A DNA stretch of 64,000 nt from Paraspadella gotoi (GCA_051294375.1 CM119268.1:18120005-18184004), one strand, 5' to 3'. Positions 24,372 through 37,722 are shown, counted from the stretch's first letter. Notes: generated by a model from the letters alone, not told the origin. A program made the numbers and translations.

Positions 24372-25939
24372 TCTCCTCTCTCTCTCTCTCTCTCTCCCCC
24401 TTCAAGTGTTTTTCATTTTTCAGGTCTCTTTTAAATTCTCGAATTGTCATAACGCATATATATCCTCCTTGATAACCCCTTACTCCTTATTTTACGGCAT
24501 TATCCTGTTACCATCCTCGGAATAACACTCATCTTGTCTTTCTTCTCTCTTAATCCTCTCTTTCTTTCTCTTTTCGACTCTTCTCTCTTCAACTTACTTC
24601 TTTCTCCCACTTTTTCGTATCTTTTTATATCGCTGCTTTTGGCAAAAGTATCGTGGAATATTGCTGTACGTAATACTTAATATTTTTAGGTTTGTCATCA
24701 CCTAAATTAGTCAAGATGAAGAACAATGAGGTGATAGAAGACAAAAATGAGGTGTTTTAGAAATTTAAAATTGATGTGATAGACCAAAAGACCGATCGAG
24801 GAACAAGGAAATGAATTAGTTCCCTGACAGCGGGTCTGTTTCAAGTTTTCAATCCAAACCAGCGATTTCTATCGTGTAGGTAAGGGCAATGATTGATTCT
24901 CTTTCAAGGTAAGTTGAAGTTCGTCTCGAATGATGGATGAGATGTTTTTAGTCAGTCAGAAGGAAAACCTGTCTTTAAGCAAGGATGCGAAACAAAAGCG
25001 GAGAATATCATCGGTCTTTCCTGTTAAATTACAGGGGACGTTTGATGTAACCGAGGATTCTGAAACGGCTCGATGAAAAAAAAATATGAGTTTCAGTTCC
25101 CGATCCGCTTAATTTGATTGAAAAAGGATTCTTCCATTTTCTTTCATTCTTTCAAAGCCCAAAAACCTAAAACCTTAAAACCTTAAACCTTAAAACCCTG
25201 GTTCCTCTTTGTCGAACGTCTTCGTCGTCTCACCGGTCGCCGTAAGCGTCGTTCATCGTTCAACTAAATCCCTCCCCATCAAAAAATCGGATGGAGGTCG
25301 AAACGATTTTTGTGGTCAGAGATATTTGTGAGTCTTTCAATTCCTTCAACGTCTTCTCTCTCTCTCTCTTCTCTCTCTCATCTCTCCTTCCTCTCTCTCT
25401 CTCTCTCTCTCTCTCTCCTACTCTTTTCTGTCTCTCGGCTTAGTTGGCGTGTGGTGGGGTGGCGGTTGGGTGCTGGCGTGGTGAGGCTGTGCGTCGCAGG
25501 CGTGGGTTGGTGTTGTTGTTCAGCTGGTTGGTGCGCGCGGTGGCTGAGTGTGTGTGCGGTTGCGAGGAGATGTGAGTTGCCGAGAGATAAAGATGCATGA
25601 GAGGGGTGATGACGTAGATGTGGTGGGTGGCGTGTGTGGAGTGAGCGTCGTGGAAGAGTGTGGGGGGTGTGAGTTGTGTTGGATGGTGTGAGTTGAGAGA
25701 GATGTGGTGAGAGAGTAGTGGTGGCGAGGCGTGTGGGAAGATGTAGTGTGTGGGTGCGTGGTGTGGGAGTGGGTGAGAAGTGAGAAGAGTGGTGTGGAGA
25801 AGAGAGGCTGGACGTGGGTGGCCGGGTGCTCGTGAGGTTTTGGTTGGTGAAAGGCTGTGCGCAAGACGTGCTAGAGGAAGTGCCGCCGCGAGAGAGCGGA
25901 TGTGGAAGAAGAGAGAGAGGAGAGAGAGAAGAGAGAGAC

Positions 25940-25985
<46 letters not shown>

Positions 25986-26421
25986 CTAGCAAGGGGGGCC
26001 GGACGGAGGTCGTCCGATCCCGAGGGGCTGAGAAGGCCCTTCCCAAAAAAAGGGTGATGATCTTCCGCTCGAACCAAATTCGCTATTTCTCTCTTTTTTC
26101 TGTTACGTTCAACTGTTGCCTTTTCTTTCTTTTTCGATTTTCTTTGTTTCTTTTCGTCCGCATTTTGTTTTGGATGAGTTTCTGAAAAGTTGTCGAAATT
26201 TGCGAGCGCGCGCGATGAACAGGCGCGGGACTCATTGGCGGAAGTTGCACAGAAAGAAAAATGTAATTGAAAGGTCGATTTAATGTTTCCGAGTCTTCTT
26301 CTCTCTCTCTCTACTCTCTCTCTCTCTCCTCTCTCTCTCTTCTCTCTATCTCTCTTTCTCTATTCTCTATCTCTATCTCTATTCTATCTCTCTCTCTCTC
26401 TCTTCTCTTCTTTCTCTCTCT

Positions 26422-26474
<53 letters not shown>

Positions 26475-27174
26475 TCTCTCCCTAACCCGCTCTCCCCTTA
26501 TCCACTTTTTCGATCGCTGGACGTCTCGAAATTCCGGGAGAGAAAACAAATGCTTTCGTATGCAAATGAGATTTAAGGATCGCCGGCGACAGACCGGTAA
26601 CTCGTCGAGTGATGGAGATGGCGATGAAGGACCGTCTCGCTCTCTGTCTCGCTCCGTTTGCTCTGCGTCTCGCACTCGCGCGCCGTTCGTCTTTCCGCGC
26701 TTCGAATTCACGACTTTCTTTCTTTGCATTTTTTAAACTTGTTTTTTTTTAAGTACAATTATATTTTTCTTTTTAACGCGGGGCGTGATACTTGGCGGTG
26801 TGTGGGCGAGTTTCGTTGTGCGTTGTTTCGTTGCGGTGAGTGTATCTTGGCCGATGGATTGCGCGTTTGTCGTGCCTTGAATTTCCTGTCCCCTGGCGGT
26901 CCGGGCTTGCGTGTGGCCGTGTGGGGATATTTGTGAGTTGGAGAGGTGTGGTGGCGTGGCGTAGATGCCTTCCTATTTTTTCTCTTTATTTGCGTTGTCA
27001 TCGGATTTTTTCTATTTGAGAAGGACTTTTTTTCTGTTCGGAGCGTGCGAGGGTTGTATTCTTGCAGCAAGAGAGAGAGCGAAACTTGTGAGGCGTGTCG
27101 TTGTTGTCATCTGTTGAAATGAGGGAGGCGAGTCGGCGTTAACGAGACCCGAGATGATTGATCTCTCTCTTTGT
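20379..27174. repeat. Copy B, second block (indel-rich)
   Basis: Matches copy A from about 6640 to about 12955. Compared with copies A and C it has an extra or missing base every few tens of bases, typical of uncorrected long-read sequence. It contains two G/T-rich stretches (25440-25905 and 26779-26945) that neither other copy has. Low-complexity tracts are at about 22190-22290, 23030-23110, 23875-23960, 24298-24402, 25355-25430, 25905-25982 and 26299-26475. No intact gene is seen. Confidence 0.8.
25440..25905. other. G/T-rich segment found only in copy B
   Basis: The plus strand is strongly G and T with repeated GTGTGG and GGTGTG strings and little C. Copy A at the equivalent place (11390-11670) has ordinary AT-rich sequence. 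The minus-strand frame of 222 codons here (THTLHLPT-like) reflects only this composition. Confidence 0.6.
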
Positions 27175-27199
27175 NNNNNNNNNNNNNNNNNNNNNNNNN
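27175..27199. other. 25-N gap between copy B and copy C
   Basis: Exactly 25 N. The left side corresponds to copy A about 12955 and the right side to copy A 8681, so the two sides overlap in content by about 4 kb instead of being separated. Confidence 0.95.
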
Positions 27200-30100
27200 C
27201 GCTCAAAAGTTAGGAATGTGAATGACATCATCACGCCTGAGCGGAGAGGAAAATCACAGGGATGAAATTATCTGAATTTGAACCAACATGAATTATATGA
27301 GGGTGAGAGTTGAATTTTAAAAACAAATTTCAGAGGTTAATGGGAGCTTAGTACTAAACTAAGATTTTTGATGTCACTCATCAGCTTTGTTGATTTTTCA
27401 TCCAAAAATTAAAACAAAATAAAGACCAGCAAAATCCCGAGCGTCTCTGTCTGTCTTTCTCTCTCTCTTGGGCAAATCAAAGACAATTTGAGAGACAAGA
27501 ATCTAAATTCATAACCGACACCATGAGAAACGATGGAGGCTCCAGGAGGGCGGGAACCNNNNNNNNNNNNNNNNNNNNNNNNNNNNNNNNNNNNNNNNNN
27601 NNNNNNNNNNNNNNNNNNNNNNNNNNNNNNNNNNNNNNNNNNNNNNNNNNNNNNNNNNNNNNNNNNNNNNNNNNNNNNNNNNNNNNNNNNNNNNNNNNNN
27701 NNNNNNNNNNNNNNNNNNNNNNNNNNNNNNNNNNNNNNNNNNNNNNNNNNNNNNNNNNNNNNNNNNNNNNNNNNNNNNNNNNNNNNNNNNNNNNNNNNNN
27801 NNNNNNNNNNNNNNNNNNNNNNNNNNNNNNNNNNNNNNNNNNNNNNNNNNNNNNNNNNNNNNNNNNNNNNNNNNNNNATCAAAATCTGGTATCGAAAAAA
27901 TTTCTGTGATTCGTTTTTGCAGTTGAGGGAAAACAAACCCAATCAAAATGAATATTCTTTGTTTCACGAAAAACAAAAACTAAATTAACAAAAAGTTCAA
28001 TTTTGTTGGAGAAAAAATGAGAGCCAAAGAGTAAAGAAAATAAAAATAAAAAAAACTTCAACTTTTTAAAATAAAATGGTGAAATACTTTCTTGCTGTGA
28101 TATATTCTCGAAATACAACGTTCACATGGTTTGTTTGTCTAAGATGGGAGTTTCGAAAAGTTAAAAAGACCGAAAAATTTTTCAGGGAACGACTAAAAAT
28201 CCGGATTTTTAAAAAAATTAAAGTTAGTTTTTAAAATTTTTAAAGTTTTTTTCTTTTTTTTGTAATCTTCGTTTTTGTGTTTGTCTTAGTCGCTGTCATC
28301 GTTGTCATCGTTGTCATCGTCATCTAAATTATAAATTAGTTGAGATCGCCCATCGAAATTTTCTTTATGGCAACCGATAAAACGAATGGCAACAACAATC
28401 TTTTTCACCAGAAGGATGAATGGCATAAATGCCGTATCATGCCATCACATGGTCGTTTGGCATAAACGGATTCTCCTAGCAGATTGCGCCTTGACTGAAA
28501 CCATTACAGGCGTTATACCTTTATTCCGGACCATATAATTCTCATTTTATCGTNNNNNNNNNNNNNNNNNNNNNNNNNNNNNNNNNNNNNNNNNNNNNNN
28601 NNNNNNNNNNNNNNNNNNNNNNNNNNNNNNNNNNNNNNNNNNNNNNNNNNNNNNNNNNNNNNNNNNNNNNNNNNNNNNNNNNNNNNNNNNNNNNNNNNNN
28701 NNNNNNNNNNNNNNNNNNNNNNNNNNNNNNNNNNNNNNNNNNNAAATTGGTCCAAACGGAAAGGGTGAGGAAAAGTAAGTCGAATTTGAGGTGAGACGCG
28801 AGGAGGGTCAGTTTTCGATCGATCGACGCAACTCGATCTCCTTTTTTGTTTAATTAAGAAAGACGACGACGAGACGACGACGACGACGATGGAGACAACG
28901 ATGACTACAACCATCGACAAGAATTTCAAAACCTTTTTGAAATAATCCTCGTAACCGGATGTATAAATTTGATCTTAAAACGACTCCACCTTCTATCCCG
29001 AGGNNNNNNNNNNNNNNNNNNNNNNNNNNNNNNNNNNNNNNNNNNNNNNNNNNNNNNNNNNNNNNNNNNNNNNNNNNNNNNNNNNNNNNNNNNNNNNNNN
29101 NNNNNNNNNNNNNNNNNNNNNNNNNNNNNNNNNNNNNNNNNNNNNNNNNNNNNNNNNNNNNNNNNNNNNNNNNNNNNNNNNNNNNNNNNNNNNNNNNNNN
29201 NNNNNNNNNNNNNCCTTTTCGCATTATCCTGTTACCACTCCTCGGAATAACACTCATCTTTTCTTTCTTCTCTCTAATCCTCTCTTCTCTTCTCTTTTCG
29301 TCTCTTCTCTCTTCAACTTACTTCTTTCTCCCAACTTTTTCGTATCTTTTTTATCGCTGGCTTTCTGCAAAAGTATCGGGGAATATGCTTACGTAATACT
29401 TAATACTTTTTAGGTTTGTATCACCTAAATTAGTCAAAGATGAAAGAAACAAATGAGGTGATAGAAGACAGAAATGAGGTGTTAGAAAATTAAAATGATG
29501 TGATAGAACCAAAAGACGACGAGGAACAAGGAAATGAATTAGTTTCCCTGACAAGCGGTCTGCTTTCAAGTTTCAATCCAAACCCAGCGATTTCTATCGT
29601 GTAAGGTAAGGGCAATGATTGTTCTCTTTCAAGGTAAGTTGAAGTCGTCTCGATGATGGATGAGATGTTTAGTCAGTCAGAAAACCTGATTTTAAGCAGA
29701 TGCGAAACAAGCGGAGAATATCATCGGTTTTCCCTGTAAAATTACAGGGACGTTTGATGTAACCGAGGAATTCTGAAACGGCTCGATGAAAAAAAAATAT
29801 GAGTTTCGTTCCCGATCCGCTTAATTTGATTGAAAAAGGATCTTCCATTTTTCTTTCAATCTTTCAAAAGCCCAAAAACCCTAAAACCTTAAAACCTTAA
29901 AACCTTAAAACCCTGGTTCCTCTCTGTCGAACGTCGTCGTCGTCGTCACCGTCGCCGTCGTCGTCATCCGTTCAACAAATCCCTCCCCATCAAATTCGGA
30001 TGAGGTCGAAACCGATTTTTGTGGTCAGAGATTTGAGTCTTCAAATTCCTTCAACCGTCTCTCTCTCTCTCNNNNNNNNNNNNNNNNNNNNNNNNNNNNN

Positions 30101-33100
30101 NNNNNNNNNNNNNNNNNNNNNNNNNNNNNNNNNNNNNNNNNNNNNNNNNNNNNNNNNNNNNNNNNNNNNNNNNNNNNNNNNNNNNNNNNNNNNNNNNNNN
30201 NNNNNNNNNNNNNNNNNNNNNNNNNNNNNNNNNNNNNNNNNNNNNNNNNNNNNNNNNNNNNNNNNNNNNNNNNNNNNNNNNNNNNNNNNNNNNNNNNNNN
30301 NNNNNNNNNNNNNNNNNNNNNNNNNNNNCCTGTTAATACGTCGTGAAAGGTCTTAATTGTTTATACTTAGTAAAATTTAAAATATGCACTTAAAATTATT
30401 TTCCTGTGTATGTAAAAAAAATAGTTAAAAAAGCTACAGCCTCTCTATGTTTTTGGTTGTAAAGCNNNNNNNNNNNNNNNNNNNNNNNNNNNNNNNNNNN
30501 NNNNNNNNNNNNNNNNNNNNNNNNNNNNNNNNNNNNNNNNNNNNNNNNNNNNNNNNNNNNNNNNNNNNNNNNNNNNNNNNNNNNNNNNNNNNNNNNNNNN
30601 NNNNNNNNNNNNNNNNNNNNNNNNNNNAGAGAGAGAGAGAGAGAGAGAGATACTAGCAGGGGGGCCGGCACGGGGTCGTCCGACTCCCCGAGGGGCTGCA
30701 GAGAGGCCTCAAAGGGTGATGATCTCTCCGCTCGAACCAAATTCGCTTTTCCTCTCTTTTTCTGTTGTTCAACTGTTGCCTTTTTTCTTTCTTTTCGATT
30801 TTCTTTTGTTTCTTTTCGTCCGCATTTGTTTTGGATGAGTCTGAAAAAGTGTCGAAATTTGCGACCGATGAAGACAGCGAGGAGACTCATTGGCGGAAGT
30901 TGCATCAGAAAAAAAATGTAATTGAAAGGTCGATTTAATGTTCCGAGTCTCTCTCTCTCNNNNNNNNNNNNNNNNNNNNNNNNNNNNNNNNNNNNNNNNN
31001 NNNNNNNNNNNNNNNNNNNNNNNNNNNNNNNNNNNNNNNNNNNNNNNNNNNNNNNNNNNNNNNNNNNNNNNNNNNNNNNNNNNNNNNNNNNNNNNNNNNN
31101 NNNNNNNNNNNNNNNNNNNNNNNNNNNNNNNNNNNNNNNNNNNNNNNNNNNNNNNNNNNNNNNNNNNCTCTCTCCCTTCCCCCGCTCTCCCTCTTCCACT
31201 TTTACGATCGCTGAGTCTCGGAAATTCCGGGAGAGAAACAAAATGCTTTCGTATGCAAATGAGATTTAAGGATCGCCGGCGACGACGGTAACTCGTCGAG
31301 TGGAGATGGCGATGAAGGACCGTCTCGCTCTCTGTCTCGCTCCGTTTGCCTCTGCGTCTCGCACTCGCGCGCCGTTCGTTTCCGCGCTTCGAATCACCGA
31401 CTTTCTTTCTTTGCTTTTTAAAACTTGTTATTTTTTCTTAAGTACAATTATATTTTCTTTTTAACGCTATACTTGCCGAGTCTTGCATTTCTTTCTTTTC
31501 CTTGCCTTGACTTATCTTGCCATGACTTGCCGTGTCGTGCCTTGAATTTCCATCCCCTGCCGTCCCTTGCCTTGCCTTGATATTGTGATTAAGATATTGT
31601 TCTACGTAGGATGCTTCCTATTTTTTCTCTTTCTTTCTTTCACTCATTTTTTCTATTTTTTAAAGACTTTTTTTTTCTTTCAGACTCATTTATTCTTGGC
31701 CACAAAAAAGAGAGCAAAAACTTTGACTTTCTTCTTTCATCTTTTGAAATGAAGTCATCCGTTAACGAGACCCGAGATGATGAATACTGCTCTGTCAGAT
31801 CCGCATCTAGACAGAAATGCCGTCGTCGCTGTCGTCGTCGTCGTCGTCGTCGTCGTCCCCGTAGTTTTCGTCGAAGTTGTTGTAATTCGAACTGGTTTTG
31901 ATTTACGTCGTTTTTGTTTTACTAACAAGGAACGATTATGTAAGAGTTTTTTTTTATATTATTTTATTACATCTATCCCCTATCAAAAAAATCAAGTGAT
32001 CACATGAGTCTGAAAAATATTCACAAAAGAATATGAGCAGAATAAAATGCAAACAGGCAAAGGAACGGCGAGTGCTCGCTTTTTTTTTTTATCTTTTTTT
32101 ACTATTTTGCTTACGTATTTTGCTTCATATTTTACGATGACATGTTTTTCGCATTATTTTCCGATTATCTTTTGAAATTTTACTTTTTGTTCTTTTTTCG
32201 TTTCATTCCTTTTTTTTCTTCCCACTTACTCCCTTTTTCTTTCGCGCTTTTCTTTACCTTTCCCTTTCCATTTCTTTCTATTTCTTCCCCCCTTTCTCTC
32301 TTTCCTTTACCGTCTCCCTCTCCCTCTCTCTCTCCCTCTCCCTCATTCTCTTCCTTTTCAAGTCATCCCATTTGGGTTTCATCGATTCTTAAGACTTTTT
32401 TGTCGAAGGNNNNNNNNNNNNNNNNNNNNNNNNNNNNNNNNNNNNNNNNNNNNNNNNNNNNNNNNNNNNNNNNNNNNNNNNNNNNNNNNNNNNNNNNNNN
32501 NNNNNNNNNNNNNNNNNNNNNNNNNNNNNNNNNNNNNNNNNNNNNNNNNNNNNNNNNNNNNNNNNNNNNNNNNNNNNNNNNNNNNNNNNNNNNCTCTCTC
32601 TCTCTCGCCGAGATCACCATTTCAATGGAGGAGGAAGAGGAAGAGGAGAAAAAAAAGAAGGAAGACGAAGAGGAGGGAAAGGAGGAAAAAGAGGGAGGAA
32701 GAAGAGGAGCGGGAGAGAGAAAGTTTCGAGGGTCGTCGTTTGTGGGTCGAAAGAGAGAGAAAAGAAATTTGTCATTTTTCATGACGAGAAAACAAATCCG
32801 TCCATAAAACGGGGAGAAAAAAAGAGAGACGAAAAAAAAGGGAAAATTTATGAAAAAAAAGAAAATTTTGAAAAAAAAGAAAAAGAAAATAAATAGTATT
32901 AAAAATACCCCAAAAAATAATAGTAAATATATAAAATTTAAGGGAAAAAATGATAGAACGAAAGAAAAAAGCAGTGGAAAAAGGCAAAAAGAAAAAAGCG
33001 TAAAAGCAAAGAGAAAAAATAAAACATAAAAAGAAAGGAAAAAAAAGAAAGAGGATGAACGAAGACGAGGATGCATCGAGTCGAGAGGGAAAAGGGGAGG

Positions 33101-33136
33101 AATTTAGTTAAAAAGAAGAAAAACCCGAGGGAGAGG
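27200..33136. repeat. Copy C of the repeated locus, gaps at the microsatellites
   Basis: Matches copy A 8681-14266. N runs lie at 27559-27877, 28554-28743, 29004-29213, 30072-30328, 30466-30627, 30960-31167 and 32410-32593. Nearly all correspond to the GA or TC tracts of copy A. Outside the gaps it looks cleaner than copy B. No gene is supported; purine-rich runs near 32620-33130 give only K/E/R-rich or F/S-rich frames. Confidence 0.85.
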
Positions 33137-34087
33137 NNNNNNNNNNNNNNNNNNNNNNNNNNNNNNNNNNNNNNNNNNNNNNNNNNNNNNNNNNNNNNNN
33201 NNNNNNNNNNNNNNNNNNNNNNNNNNNNNNNNNNNNNNNNNNNNNNNNNNNNNNNNNNNNNNNNNNNNNNNNNNNNNNNNNNNNNNNNNNNNNNNNNNNN
33301 NNNNNNNNNNNNNNNNNNNNNNNNNNNNNNNNNNNNNNNNNNNNNNNNNNNNNNNNNNNNNNNNNNNNNNNNNNNNNNNNNNNNNNNNNNNNNNNNNNNN
33401 NNNNNNNNNNNNNNNNNNNNNNNNNNNNNNNNNNNNNNNNNNNNNNNNNNNNNNNNNNNNNNNNNNNNNNNNNNNNNNNNNNNNNNNNNNNNNNNNNNNN
33501 NNNNNNNNNNNNNNNNNNNNNNNNNNNNNNNNNNNNNNNNNNNNNNNNNNNNNNNNNNNNNNNNNNNNNNNNNNNNNNNNNNNNNNNNNNNNNNNNNNNN
33601 NNNNNNNNNNNNNNNNNNNNNNNNNNNNNNNNNNNNNNNNNNNNNNNNNNNNNNNNNNNNNNNNNNNNNNNNNNNNNNNNNNNNNNNNNNNNNNNNNNNN
33701 NNNNNNNNNNNNNNNNNNNNNNNNNNNNNNNNNNNNNNNNNNNNNNNNNNNNNNNNNNNNNNNNNNNNNNNNNNNNNNNNNNNNNNNNNNNNNNNNNNNN
33801 NNNNNNNNNNNNNNNNNNNNNNNNNNNNNNNNNNNNNNNNNNNNNNNNNNNNNNNNNNNNNNNNNNNNNNNNNNNNNNNNNNNNNNNNNNNNNNNNNNNN
33901 NNNNNNNNNNNNNNNNNNNNNNNNNNNNNNNNNNNNNNNNNNNNNNNNNNNNNNNNNNNNNNNNNNNNNNNNNNNNNNNNNNNNNNNNNNNNNNNNNNNN
34001 NNNNNNNNNNNNNNNNNNNNNNNNNNNNNNNNNNNNNNNNNNNNNNNNNNNNNNNNNNNNNNNNNNNNNNNNNNNNNNNNNNNNNNN
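33137..34087. other. Assembly gap (951 N) ending copy C
   Basis: The left flank is the purine tract that precedes the GA repeat at copy A 14262. The right flank is TC-rich and then unique sequence. Confidence 0.95.
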
Positions 34088-34560
34088 TTATCTTTCTCTC
34101 TCTCTCTGTGTCTTTCCTCTTTCTCATTTCTCTTCCCCTCTGATCGAAACTGTTGCCAAATGCTTCCCGCTTTTAATGACTATCGTCTTTCTTATATCTT
34201 CGTCGAGCAAATTATCCTTCTTGCCTTGACTGCGCCAAGAACCAAATCCCAAAACGGCCTTTTTCATAAAAAGAGAAAAAAATTTTAAATGTTTAACTTC
34301 CTCCTAAAAAAAATATTCTCTCCAGCTGTGGAAATGCAAATAATGCATTCGACTTGACTTTGAATCCACCTTTTAGTTTTTATTATATCTAGAAAGAAAC
34401 AATAAAATATTTATATTCCTTTTATAGTCAGCTCTTTCCAAGAGACCCAGTAAACGGAGGCTCGTTTATTATCTTCCCAACGATATTTCCACTTCCCCGA
34501 GTTGGAGCGAACCAATACAGTTTGCATTCGCTTAGTCATTCATCGTCGTCGTCGATGGCA

Positions 34561-34595
<35 letters not shown>

Positions 34596-35677
34596 TCGTT
34601 TGTCGTCAAAGGCCCCCGGAGGCCTCAAACCTCCATTCCGACCCCATGTAAACAATCCAACGTAAACACACGGGACAACTTCTTTCTCTCTCTCCCTCTC
34701 TGTCTCGTTTGACTTTCTTTTATTCTCTTTTCTCTTATTTTCTTTCTCCATTCGTTTAGTTTCCTAAGTCTTTCGGCTTAGAACTACGAAACGATTCTTA
34801 CGAGAGTCGGTTTTTTTTTCTTCGGGATTTTAAAGAAGAAAAAGAGTGAAAGGCCTGGATAGCGACGTTTATGATTTCACTTTGTCTACCTTCTTGTCGT
34901 TTACGTTTTCCCGACCTTCAACCGAATAGTGATATAGTACCACCGCGGAACGCTTTGTTCCTTTATATATTCTTCACACCTCTCGTTTGCCGGCTGAGCT
35001 GAGGTCTATTAAGAGAAAACCGCGTCCCCTGCAAAGAGACGTTTACGACTCAACTTTTTCTTTATTTCATCTTTTTTTATTCTTTTTTTTTTCTGCTTCG
35101 CTTTCTTAACTTTTAACTTTTTCCCCCTTGATAATTATTCACCGTCATAAAAATTTAAGAGCGGAAATATTGGAGACATTCACTGTCTATCTTAGCTTTA
35201 ATTTATCATTAAAATTACTATATGAAATTGGTACAACCAATATAAAAATTATCCATTCATTTAATAAACAAGCGATCGTGCCCCTGACTTTGGTGGTTCC
35301 ATCACTCTTATATTGTTTAAATTTTAATCCGAGTTATTTTTATTTCTATATCCAGTCCCATTTGTTTTATGTTCAGAAAAAAAACAACTTTTGGTTCTAC
35401 CCCTAATAAAAAACTGTTTTTTCTCATCGAAAAAAATCGGAAGGATGTCAGTTAACGATTCCCGCCTCGAAAAACTAGACTTAATTCGATTAAATTCGAC
35501 CAAAAATACGAAAAACTAAAAAAAGTCTTTGGCTTTGAAAAGAAAAACAAGACAAAGTTTTTCTTTTAAAGGAAATCCTCAAAAATAAATAGGACGGAAT
35601 TTCGGAGGGCGAAAAGTTATAGTGATGGATGTAGGGATAAACGGACGAAAAGGGACGGAGAAATGAGAGGAGAGAGT

Positions 35678-35727
<50 letters not shown>

Positions 35728-37500
35728 GAGAGAGACAGTAGCTTAACCGGGTTAATAAACAAATAAGGTTTTGAGACAAAAAGAGAAAGAATTAATTAAG
35801 ATTTGTCGCCGTGGATGTTCGCCACCCGGAGTGGAAGAAGTAATGAATGAGTCGAGACAAGCGGGTGGGAGAAGTCAGTCAATGAGTAGATGACGGATAC
35901 AGAAAATAGTTCATTTTGTAATAGCTAATTATAGTTATAGTCGTATTAATTATAGACTATTCGCTTAAATTTGCGTCTCGGTGTTATGACTGCGTCGCTA
36001 ATTCTTTACTACAACCACGAAATCCAGATAATCTCGGATTAATCTATTTCTCGTTTTGCTCTCGTTTTTTTTTCGTATCGATCCGTGCGTCTGTCCGTGC
36101 GTCCGTCTTTTCATCCCGAATAAGAGATCGCACGAACGCGCGGTTGTGGCGCCGGTGCGCGCATGCGAACAGATGCGGTCACACGCACGTGAAGGCGGAC
36201 GGATGAGTGTAAAGTTGGAATCGTTGAAAAAGTCGGTAAAGTATAGAAAACTTTTTATTAGAAAATTTTGAAAATCATCATCAATTAATTGTTCTAATTA
36301 AAATAGAAAAAAAATAATAGATGCCAGACGCCACTGCAAGACGCCGCTTTTCGGGCGGCGTCATCATTTTCAAGCGATGAGGTGGCGCTCATATCCTGGC
36401 GTCGTCGAGCGGCGCTCATCTCCGCCGGTTGTTGAGCTGCGATCACAGACGCCAACTCAGCGAGTTTTTGGGGGAGGGATGGAGGAGAGACGATGAAGGG
36501 GAGGAGAAGTTGAGGAAGAGGAGGGGAGATGGGGAGTAATGGGAGGAGGAGAAGGGAAAGCAGGGAAGGGGAGACTGGCGGTAAAGGATTAAGCGTTGCT
36601 TAAAGAACATAATAGAAGGACAATAACAAAAATAAAAGTGGACAGCGAGTTTCTTAAAATATTTAAGAAAATCATAAAAAGAGCTAAAGCAAATTGCAAG
36701 GAAGATTCATTTAGAAATTCTTACAAACTCTGCACTTCAATAACTACCTTCAATGCTACCATTGCTACTTGCGTCTTCCTGTTTCACCACCTCATTCTCT
36801 TTCCGCTCTCTTTTTCACGCCTTCATGTATTCCTGCCTTTCCTTTCCTTTTCTTTCCTTTTCTTTCCTTTCCTTTTCTTCCCTTCCCTTCCCATTTCTCC
36901 CTTCCCTTCCCCTCACCTCCCCCTCCCTTTTCTCCCTTCAACCACCCATCGCGACTTAACCACCGAAGAAACGAAAAAAAGAAGAAAATTTCCCGTCAAC
37001 AATTTACATCTTTTTCGACTTTTACGACACAAAAACGAAGACAATTTAACAGAATTTGGGTTTTTAGTCTCAATTTTCCGAGAGAAGATGACATCGTCGT
37101 CGNNNNNNNNNNCGTCGTCGTCGTCATGAATTCGAAAGATGAAAAGATGCGACGATCATAAAAACGACAAAAATAAAGTATAAAGAAAAAAAAAAGAGAT
37201 AAAATTTAAAAGTTTTTCTTCCGGCAGAAAATGAGTGACGTGGAAATAAAGGAAGGTGGGAGATGAAGTGGGTTACATCAGTGGTTAAGAAAAAGAATAC
37301 GAGTCATGCGTAAATGAATAAACATAATATAAATTAACCATCGAGAAATGTATACGAAAGTGGGAGGGAAAGAATCGTTTAGCCACGCAATGCGATTTCG
37401 AGGAAAAGGCGACGATGAGGACGAAGAAGATAGGCGATGGGTAAGACGACGACGACAACGACGACGACAACGAAAACGACGACGACAGGAATGAAAAGGC
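34088..37500. other. Unique stretch without a supported gene
   Basis: Mixed AT-rich sequence. It holds a CGT/TCG trinucleotide run at 34543-34598, GA repeats at 35680-35734, a GC-rich hairpin at 36340-36362 (GACGCCGC, 7 bases, GCGGCGTC), pyrimidine-rich sequence at 36820-36940 and a 10-N gap at 37103-37112. The minus-strand frame at 34536-34751 ends in an Asp run from the trinucleotide repeat and includes LFTWGRNGGLRPPGAF. It could be the end of a coding exon but has no other support. Confidence 0.4.
35221..35272 (+). repeat. Dispersed repeat, member 1
   Basis: TATGAAATTGGTACAACCAA followed by TATAAAAATTATCC. The same core is found inverted at 46121-46176 and directly at 61211-61240. It is probably the fragment of an old transposable element. 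Confidence 0.55.
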
Positions 37501-37537
37501 ATTGAATCGCAATCGGCGAACGCGAAATGACTAATTT

Positions 37538-37721
37538 ACCGACTCTGAACCGAAACTGACGCCGACCGGCGTCATCGACGCTGACGCTGACGACGACGAC
37601 GACGACGATTCCGACGACGACGCCCCCACTTCCCTGCCACTCGAATACGTCAAAGGTCGACCTCCTACCTACGCAGCACCGGGACGGAACACACGAAAAA
37701 CCACAATTAGTTTCTCGAGGC

Positions 37722-37722
<1 letters not shown>
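37538..37722 (+). CDS. Coding-like block with an acidic stretch
   Basis: One plus-strand frame translates to TDSEPKLTPTGVIDADAD, then seven Asp, SDDDAPTSLPLEYVKGRP and PTYAAPGRNTRKTT before running into GA repeats. The part after the Asp run is not low complexity and its codons often end in C or G. A TAA lies just upstream (37532-37534) and no AG acceptor lies between it and the block, so an exon start is missing unless there is a base error. On the minus strand the same DNA is also open, with a Val-rich product. No family is recognised. Confidence 0.28.

Noticed and set aside
25378-26046. 222-codon minus-strand frame in copy B
   Set aside because: It is the complement of a G/T-rich, probably erroneous block and of GA repeat; copies A and C lack it.
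36340-36362. GC-rich hairpin as a rho-independent terminator
   Set aside because: The sequence is eukaryotic, there is no gene upstream and no T run follows.
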